Assembly: GCA_029298735.1 (NCBI GenBank)
Contig: JANSLP010000009.1
Coordinates: forward strand, 186,001-250,000
Source: Ophiostoma sp. CBS 140.51
Taxonomy: Eukaryota; Ascomycota; Sordariomycetes; Ophiostomatales; Ophiostomataceae
DNA length: 64,000 nt
Reading direction: 5' to 3'
Each line of letters starts with the position of its first letter. The first letter of the stretch is position 1. Under the pieces are notes generated by a model. It had not been told where the DNA came from. It saw only the letters and a program-made list of their open reading frames with translations, and did not search any database. A program made the translations under genes and the position numbers. Of this stretch, positions 56,396 to 64,000 are shown one piece after another.

Positions 56396-57599
56396 CGTGT
56401 CTGTGGTGGTTGGTGATCGTCGTTCGGGTTGTAGTCACGGTTGCCCTCGTATGGATCGTTGATATCGTCAACTCTGGCTCGTCGTCGTTTTCGAGAGCTT
56501 TTCGTCGAAGCGCGCAGTTGTTCGTTCCTTGGTCGGTCGCGTTGATCGGCGCAGAAGAAATCGCAGTCGTCGATGCTGTTGTCAGGATGAAGAGGGATGC
56601 AATGCGAAAGAAGGAATCCGAGGCGCACGCAGACAATGGAAGAGCCACAAGGCGGGTTGGGTGATGAAGATGGAAGCGTAAAAGCGTGAAAGCCCTTTTG
56701 CGGCTTCAAGTGTGTGTCTGTTGGTTTGGCGCTTTCTGTTTTTGTTCTTTTGGCTCCCTTTCCTGCCTTCGCTGGCAGAAAAAAAGTTTCGCCTGCAAAA
56801 AGGCAAGAGCAAAGGGTATCCACTTTCGACGCCGCCTTCAGAGTAGCACGTGACTGGTCTTCTTATCGGACGGCCCAACTCTTATCGCAATCGCACCCTG
56901 GCACCTTCCTTTTCTTTAGTTTTATGACCATTTGGGGTTCAAGTCCCACTTTTATAGGCTGGGGTGCACAGACCAAGCCTCTCGACTGTTCGGTGGTTCC
57001 TTCTTTTTGGAATTTTTGACCACGGACCGAAGCAGCAGCGACCAACAATTCCTCAGAAAAAAAAGTCAAAAAACCACCTCGTAGCAAAAAGGTGTCCCTT
57101 TTCAACAGAGTGACTTTTGTTACTACTCAATGCTGTCAGTTCCAGTCCAATTGGCTCATTGGGTCGTTCCCCTTCCTCCGTCCTGTCTCCCTCCTTCCCT
57201 CCCCACACAGTACAAGTAGACAAGTAGACAAGTACTTCTCCGTAGAAAACAGCAGGAGCGTCCACACTTGGCCTTTTCTGCCGATTTGTAGCGGAGAGTG
57301 TTTAATTCGTTGCTGTTTCTGTGGTTTTGCGACTATTTTCGATTTCGAACCTTTTCTAGCTCACTTGCCCTTCTCCCCTTTTTTCTTTGTCCCCCTTTCC
57401 CTTCTCACACCCCTCCGATCGGTAAACATTCCTGCGATACCGCCTCTCACGACCACGCGGGCAGTCCTCGAGATCGGCCATTTCGTCTCACCAAAAAATC
57501 CGTTGATTTTCTCTTCGTCTTTTTGACGATCCACGATCCGACTTCGTCCTCCGATATTTCTTCTTTTCTCTCTCACTACCCCATCACCCTACATTCAAA
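56396..57599. promoter_or_regulatory. Divergent promoter region RPB5 / BFR1
   Basis: About 1.2 kb. A palindromic CCAATTGG at 57147-57154 offers a CCAAT box in both directions. A short tandem CAAGTAGA repeat lies at 57213-57235. The final 250 bp before BFR1 are pyrimidine-rich on the + strand. No gene is seen. Confidence 0.5.
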
Positions 57600-59256
57600 A
57601 TGGCCGCCGAGACTGCGACAGCACCGGCAGCAGATGCCGCCCCGGCTGCCGCTGCCCGACCCCAGAAGCCCGATGAGGATGCTTACAAGAAGGCCCTCGA
57701 CAAGGCTGAGAAGGAGCACAAGGACGTTATGACTCGTTTCGTAGGTTTTCCCGACATCATAACGATGCATGTGACATCCGTTGCGTGCTCATCAGAAGCA
57801 TTACTAACCCATCCCCCTTTCTCCGTAGAACGCCATCAAGGCCAAGATCGAAAGCGTCCAGCCCAAGAAGGACGGCCCGCCCTCGCCCGCCCAGCAGCGC
57901 CGCCAGGAGCTGATTGTGCAGCTCAACGAGATCCGCCAGAAGCAGGCCGGTGGCAAGACTGCCCGCACATCCAAGCTTGACCAGATCAAGCGCCTCGACG
58001 AGCAGCTGCGCAGCCGCATTGCCGAGCAAAAGGCCGCCCGCGGCAAGGTGCCCTTCAAGTCGGTGGAGGACCTCGATAACCAGATTGGTCGGCTCGAGGA
58101 CCAGGTCAACGGCGGCATGATGAAGCTCGTTGACGAGAAGAAGGCGCTGGCCGAGGTCACCAACCTCAAGAAGGTGCGCAAGAACTTTGCCGCCTTCGAC
58201 GTGCAGGAGAAGCAGATCAGCGAACTCCGGGCGAGCATTAAGCAGATCAAGGACAGCATGGACGACCCGGAGGCCAAGGCGCTGAGCGAGAAGTACAACG
58301 GCCTGCAGGCCGAGCTGGACACCATCAAGGCTGAGCAGGACGGCGTGTACAAGAACCTGTCGAGCCTGCGCGACGAGCGCAGCAAGCTGCACAGCGAACA
58401 GCGCGAGAAGTTTGACGCTATCCGCAAGATCAAGGATGAGTACTACGGCGCCAAGAAGGCTTTTGCTGCGTTTGAGCGCGAGGCCCGCAACAAGGCCCGG
58501 GAGCGCAAGCAGGCCGAGCGCGAGAAGTTCGACCGTGAGCGCAAGAAGGAGCGTGCTCAGCGCATGCTGGCCGAGGCCAGCGACCCGGCCTACCTCGACG
58601 AGATCCGCCGCGGCCGCAGTCTGCTGAAGTTCTTCGACCCCTCGTATGTGCCCTCCACCGATGCCGCTGCGGACTCCAACGGCTCGAAGTCGCTGGCTGC
58701 CCAGGACATCCGCAAGGTCGACGATGCTGGCCTCAAGGGCACGCGCCTGGTGCGCAAGGAGGACCGTGAGGACGACTACTTCTTGCCCGCGGCCAAGAAG
58801 GGCGGCAAGAAGGGTGGCAAGAAGGACAAGGATGCTGCTGCCGCTACCAGCGCCAAGGGCTTCAACGTGCCCCCGTCGGTCATTGAGGACTGTGCCGCCA
58901 TGGGCCTGAATCCGCCGACCAGCGCCGCTGATGTCCCCGATGTCATTGAGAAGGTCAAGGCCAAGCTGGAGCACTGGGAGAAGGACCAGGACGCCCAGAC
59001 CAAGCGGGTAAGTTGACACTTTTTTCCAGCATGAATGTTATTTGCGTATACGCCGTACTAACTGTCCCAGAACATTGAGAAGGCCAGCAAGGAGATTGAG
59101 AAGCTGGAGAAGGAGGAGGAGGCCGCTGCCTCTGGCGACAAGAAGGCCGACGATAAGGCCGTTGCTGAGGTCACTGCCGACCTCAAAGACAGCTCGCTCG
59201 ACGAGAAGAAGGGCGAGGAGGCTAAGGAGGCCGCCAAGGAGGAGACCACCGCATAG
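57600..59256 (+). CDS. BFR1: Bfr1-type polysome/mRNP-associated coiled-coil protein (nuclear segregation protein Bfr1)
   Basis: In yeast Bfr1 associates with mRNP complexes and ER-bound polysomes and affects secretion, P-bodies and ploidy. Three exons: 57600-57740, 57829-59007, 59071-59256 (donors GTAGGT and GTAAGT; acceptors CCGTAG and TCCCAG), 501 aa. The N-terminus is Ala/Pro-rich; residues about 25-330 form a long charged coiled coil (DEDAYKKALDKAEKEHKDVMTRF/NAIKAKIE, LNEIRQKQ, LDQIKRLDEQL, FKSVEDLDNQIGRLE). A basic KKGGKKGGKKDKD patch precedes a small C-terminal block (FNVPPSVIEDCAAMGLNPP, then a helix ending in EHWEK) and a Lys/Glu/Ala-rich tail in exon 3. All are typical of fungal Bfr1. 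Strong call by family pattern. Confidence 0.92.
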
Positions 59257-60474
59257 AAGCGAGAAGATGACGACATGTAGAAGAGATGAGTCTGGATTTG
59301 GTTGAGCTGTTTGGTTTCTGGCCCAACATTCCATGCCATCTTTTCTACCCACCTTCTTCTCTTTTTGTTTGCTGTCTCTTTCTTCCCTACTCCTTTCCAA
59401 TATTGTCTGAAAAAAAGTCTAATCGACCAACACACCTCCTATTTTTTACCTCTCTCGTCTTAACCTCATCTCCTCTTTTCGCACACCGAAATACTTTATT
59501 TACTCCGACCACAAACTTTCATCCGAATATTTGTTGGCCCTCTTTTGTTTCTCCAAATGCTTCTTTTTGTTTTGTCAGCCACCATTATTTTTTTAAATAT
59601 TGATTATAAACATTTTTTCCTATTGTGTCTTCCTTCGTTTCTTCTCTTTCCTCTTTTAGCTTCTAAACTATTTTTCCTGGGGGCTTCGTTTATTTCACGG
59701 GTACGTTTTTAGCGAGACTGGGACCACAAAAGTGAGGGAAAAGAAAAATAGCGATGCGGCCATGAATTCTATTGGGTAGCCCTCGGGCTCCTTTTGATAT
59801 TTACACTTTCAAGATAAACTGTAGACATGTTGATAGTGATTTGTCATATGTATGGGCTGTTAATATGTGAACATTATTCGTTTTATTATTTTGCATATCA
59901 TACCTCGCCATGGCTCGAACAAGAAAAAAAGGAGATATGTCAAACGTCCCCTTAAACAGAAATGATGAGGCAATAAAGGGACGTGCTTGTAGCGGCCTCC
60001 AAAATAAACATTGGTCCATCTCGCCGTACTCCAGAAGACAAACATAAAGCAGATAAGTAAGCGTTCGAGATGATATATGAAAATGAATAGATGGCGCCGA
60101 GAGATACAATTTTAGATGGCTTTGTTTTTATCATCCGTGGATGTAGGTAAATAGACCTGACTGTATCCCAGGAAAGGGGTAAAGAACATAGTAAATAAAT
60201 AGGAGCAATTATGCTCAGAGAGAACCAGAAAAGACAATAGCGCCGTCGCTTAAATGGATCTAGACCAAACGGCGGCAGAAACGGACAAAAGAAGAACAAA
60301 AGAAGAACAAAAGAAGAACAAAAGAAGCACAAAATACAAACATGTAGGAAATGTCACAAAATGGTTGAGTTTGTCGTCATATCGTAATGATCATTACGCA
60401 GGTTTAAATGCAAAAGGAGATGGGTAGGACTTGGCGTGGGGCACTTTTTCGTCTCAAAATGAGAGGCTCGCACC
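59257..60474. other. Convergent 3' intergenic region
   Basis: About 1.2 kb of AT-rich sequence between convergent genes. It holds a four-copy 11-bp tandem repeat at 60286-60329. No gene is seen. Confidence 0.65.
60286..60329. repeat. Four tandem copies of 11-bp CAAAAGAAGAA
   Basis: Copies start at 60286, 60297, 60308 and 60319, the last with one changed base. It lies about 145 bp beyond the stop codon of the - strand gene at 60475, so could be in its 3' UTR. Confidence 0.9.
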
Positions 60475-61286
60475 TCAGTATGGTGGGTAGTAGGATGACG
60501 GCGGTGGTGGCGGCTGTCGGAAGGCCGAGCGGCGGTCTCGTGGCACAGGCGTTCTGGGCGCCATACGCTCTGACGCTGGTGGTGGCGGCGGTGTTCGTCC
60601 CCGAATTTCTCTTGGGTGGCCGTACATGCTGATACGCTGTGGCTGTGGTGGGGGTTGAGGAGGAGGAGCACCGATGCTTTCCATCCCGCTGGCGATTGTG
60701 GCGGGAGCAGCAGTCCGGCGGCCGGACTTGCGAGATCCGGAGAGGGCACTAAGTGGTGGGTCGCGGACGTTGGGGTCATCGTCGGCTGGCAGAGTGAGGT
60801 TGACGAGGCTATAATAGTATTCGAGCACCTCTGGGTAGCGCTGGACAGATGACTGCCAGTCTTCATCGATGCCGCGCTTAAAGGCCATCTGGGCTTGCTG
60901 GATCTCGGCGGGATGTGGCTGCGTGTGGTAGTAGAAGGCTTGCTGTTTAATGCGTTCCATGTTCTGGTCGTGGGCCTTGAGCCGTCTGTCTTTGAGAAGT
61001 GTAAAGTACTCGAGGATGTAGTCCCGTGCATGTTCGCGGACCCATGTTCTATGTGTGTTAGTAGACGTCGTTGTAGAAGAGTCCTTAAGTGTAGACTTTA
61101 GACCTACTTGATATCGTCGTAAATGGCCTGCATCATCCGCTTCTCGGCCTGTGATATGGCCATCTCGAGACCGCGGGCCTCACAATCGCAGGCGATCGTG
61201 GCCGGTGCACGGCATATTGCGCAGTCCGGATCCATTCTGATGATGACCCTGCCAGGCTTGGGGGCTAGATACTCTTGAGTATACAT
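60475..61286 (-). CDS. Conserved fungal protein with N-terminal cysteine cluster, function unknown
   Basis: Two exons, 61286-61108 and 61048-60475, give 250 aa; the donor is GTAGGT after an AA dinucleotide and the acceptor is ACATAG, joining YDDIK/TWVREHARDY. The N-terminus has a compact cysteine group, DPDCAICRAPATIACDCEA (Cys 22, 25, 33, 35), suggesting one bound metal ion but matching no named finger that I know. A predicted helical domain follows (AISQAEKRMMQAIYDDIK, EHARDYILEYFTLLKDRRLKAHDQNMERI, GIDEDWQSSVQRYPEVLEYYYSLVNLTLPADDDP). The tail is Pro/Arg/Ser-rich with polyproline runs and ends SSYYPPY. I recall similar proteins across filamentous ascomycetes annotated as hypothetical. No function assigned. 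Confidence 0.8.
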
Positions 61287-64000
61287 GATTTAGTAGACGA
61301 TCTAGTGAGGAGGAGGGAAGAAAGGAGAGAGGAGGGCAAGTCTCGAGTGGAGCAGGGGTTGTGGAGCGGTGTCGGTAAGAGAATCTGGGGATGGCATGGG
61401 TAGAGTATGGGGTCGAGGCGCTTGTTGATGGGGTTGGAAGTGGTGGTGAGCGTAAAGGCGGTCTAGTAAAGGGAGTGCAACAGTGCACAACAAGGAGCCG
61501 CCGGCAAGGAGAAAAGGATGATGTCTTTGTCCGTCCCCTGTGTCTACGACTGGGCCAGCCAGGTAAACCAAGAGGTGAGATCATAACAAGATCAACGAGG
61601 TGTATGTAAAATGGAGAGATTGTGGAAAAAGGAGAGATCGTAGAGACAGCGGGGAATAGAAGAGAGAGAGACGGAGATAAAAGGGGCAAAGAGAAAAGGA
61701 GGAAGAGAGTAAAAGAGGGCGGAAAGAGAAATCAAAGATATGGATATCGTGTGGTGATATCTAGGATGAGCAGAGTTGGGAGTCGTGAGAGAAGATAGTC
61801 AAAGAGTGTTACTAACCTGGGGAGTTGGGAGAGAAAGGGCTAGAATTACCACCCCACGAAACGAACGCAAAAGACGGGCGGGTTGCTGGAGAAAAGTGAG
61901 GCGGCGTCAGGCGGAAATGCTGTGTGTTTACCTACATCTGTCAGTTTGCGTGATCTGTTTGGCTCGGGTAGTCCTGTCATATTCTAGCACTGCTGCCACA
62001 GCCGTCAATACTGCAATACTGCAATACTGCAACACTGCCAATGCTGTCAAAGATGCCAAAGCTGCCACTTCTGCTGCTTTTGTCTCAGGCTCTTGGTGTG
62101 GGGGACACGACTTTGACTGGTGACTTGACATGACGAGATAGTGTATGCATGCGGGAGAAAGTAGAGAGAGAGACAGAGAGAAGCTACTTTGTACTCTCAC
62201 TCCCTGAGTACTACTGGCAGATGCAATGTGCATAAATTGTGTAGGATGTAAGCTCCAGAACGGGAAGTGGTCACCGCAGCTCCAGAAGGATGGCCAGGCC
62301 AAGAATTGTTGAAGAGAGACAAGAGGGCAGTAAATGCAGCATGAGGGACAAGCTTCCAAAGGGCAGCTAAGCTTGAGACCATGAAGTATAAATTGAAACA
62401 AGAAAAAGAAACAAGTGCTTACAATAAAGCAGATTGCCGATGCGGCCCGGGATCCGGAGGAAGATAGTGACAACAAGGACAGAAGCTCTGAGGCTCGACG
62501 GCTTTGACAAAGTCGGCAAACAGGGGTGGGAGATGTGCCAAAACGGCGAATGGACGGATATATGAGCGGCTGAATAATTAAGATGTGTTTTCTGAGGCAA
62601 GATTAGTCGACCGGGTTCGTATCACGAATGTTTGCTTTTGCAAGTGTATGGGCTGTGCTCTGGTGATGAACAAATACTGGGGGCAAAGGCAGTGGAAGTG
62701 CATATATGTGCGGCTGCATGGATGGTGGGATACCGGAGGCGTATCTGCGTCTGCATCTGTCTTTCTGCCTGTTTGTCTATATGCGGCACGCGTTGTGTCG
62801 TGGCTCGAGTGCTTGAATGCCGCCGCAAGAGCGCGCAAAAACGCAAGAACCAGTATCAACAACAGCAGACGGCGGCGTCCAATGGCCACAGATGCAGGTG
62901 GAGGCGTGACTTGCTGGCCCCAATGGCAAGAAAGGCAGGATAGCCGGCTCCGGCAGCATCCAATGGACGTGTCGGCGCCAATATGTGGGAGGGTAGGAAG
63001 GGGGAGGGGGTGTCGGGGGCGTCAGGATATGATGTGGTGTGAGTGGGAAAAGAGCGGCGAGCTAGTCTGGTCGTAGTCTGTGTGTGTTCGTGCTTTTCTC
63101 TAGGGGCATCAGAAGACAGCAAGACAGCTGTTGCTGCTTGCGTGAAGAGTGCAGAGAATGCAGGAAAGAGAAGAGGAGACACATGCACGAGGAAGCACAC
63201 GTACTCACGCTCACCCAAGGATCACCGATCATCCACTGACGCACTACCACACGTACACAGACACGAAGACACACGAATGGGATCGAGAAGCAGGTAAACA
63301 AACGCCCTTCGTGCTCACATGTAAGCGTGTGACGCGTAGGAAAGAGTGGAAAGTGTGAACAGAGGCGGCTGCAAGTTCTCGGCCAGTCGTTTGAGAGAGA
63401 GAAACAAAGCCGAAGCAAAGATGGCAATAGGTTCTGTGGGGAAAGTAGTGGCCGGACAGATCGGGGGTGATTTCGTCAGTTGGACGATCGTGACCGGGGG
63501 CGATAAAGGAGATATGAGGAGGATGAGAGATGTATGAGGGAGTGCATATGGGGTATAAAATATATGAAGAGAGCTCACAGAGGAGGCTGGGATGCTTGGA
63601 TGCTGGGGTGGAAGCTCTATGAAGGTCTCAAGAACGTGAAATAGGCCGGCCAGTAGATGCAAAGTTGCAATATGGAAAGCGGTGGAAACGCCGGCAACAA
63701 CGCAGTGGCTTGTATGGGGGCAAGAGAGAGAACAGGAAGGATGACAAAGACTGGAGGAGGCGAGTAGAGAGTTAAAAAAAGGGTAGAAAAAAAGAGAAGA
63801 GGCTCACTTCCAAACAATGAGAAATCACACAATCTCCAATCCCACAAGAGATGAACGAGAGCCGGGGTTGGCCACCAAAAGCACAAGAAGGGAATGGCAG
63901 AAAGGGGGGCTGGCGGGGAGAGAGAGAGCGGCGAAAGAGACTGAGAAACTGGAGAGACACATGAGGGACCAGTCCAATGGTCCAAAGAGAATATTGGTGG
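61287..64000. other. Purine-rich (+ strand) upstream region of the 60475-61286 gene
   Basis: About 2.7 kb to the window edge with no convincing gene. The - strand is pyrimidine-rich, mirroring the leaders of + strand genes, so this is probably leader/promoter of the - strand gene. Donor-like sequences on the - strand (GTTAGT at about 61817, GTAGGTAAAC at about 61936, GTAAGCAC at about 62420, GTGAGC near 63195 and 63800) and a CCTAG acceptor at about 61757 hint at 5' UTR introns. An 8-bp tandem repeat lies at 62006-62037. A gene starting beyond 64000 cannot be judged. Confidence 0.5.
62006..62037. repeat. Four tandem copies of 8-bp CAATACTG
   Basis: Three exact copies and one with T to C change, read directly. 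It lies in noncoding sequence upstream of the - strand gene at 60475-61286. Confidence 0.9.

Noticed and set aside
57757..59019. 420-codon open frame antisense to BFR1
   Set aside because: It is an exact shadow of the Glu/Lys-rich coiled-coil frame; the translation is Leu/Val-rich low complexity, and the sense gene has clear introns and family blocks.

Overview
The window is nuclear DNA of a filamentous ascomycete, most probably a Sordariomycete. Short GT-AG introns (about 60-300 bp), fungal gene families (fungal rhodopsin-like 7TM protein, Zn2Cys6 regulator, Spc24, BFR1, Scn1-type TatD) and long pyrimidine-rich 5' leaders all point there. I cannot place the species. There are no bacterial, viral or CRISPR signals, and I found no convincing rRNA or tRNA gene.

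Layout, left to right: the 3' part of midasin/REA1 (+) converges on exocyst SEC5 (-). SEC5 shares a divergent promoter with mitochondrial NAD-isocitrate dehydrogenase subunit 1 (+). Two lineage-conserved proteins of unknown function follow, both on +: a small-anchor membrane protein at 13.2-14.8 kb and a secreted-type single-pass protein with His/Gly/Pro-rich ectodomain at 16.9-19.4 kb. Next come a TatD/Scn1-type metallohydrolase (-) and kinetochore SPC24 (-). A Tc1/mariner relic and a 72-bp nested palindrome lie between SPC24 and the fission adaptor FIS1 (+). A RING-H2 E3 ligase (+) ends at 31.5 kb.

The second half is gene-sparse. About 8.2 kb without a convincing gene precedes a three-exon Zn2Cys6 transcription factor (39.7-42.2 kb). 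A short intergenic region leads to a flavin split-barrel protein of the Alr4036/pyridoxamine-oxidase-like group (42.9-43.8 kb). A further 8.6 kb without a convincing gene precedes a 7-TM fungal rhodopsin-domain protein (52.5-54.3 kb). RPB5 (-) and BFR1 (+) are divergent. A conserved, unnamed Cys-cluster protein (-) closes the coding part, and its purine-rich (+ strand) upstream region fills 61.3-64 kb.

Most genes are unrelated housekeeping functions: ribosome assembly, secretion, TCA cycle, kinetochore, mitochondrial fission, transcription and mRNP/ER association. There is no gene cluster that reads as a single pathway and I did not find a new system with confidence. The points worth following are two minute FIS1 exons, two NAGNAG splice acceptors, an intron that is a multiple of three with no stop, the palindrome/transposon relic, clustered CGGAGTA motifs in the gene deserts, and three conserved families without a known function.
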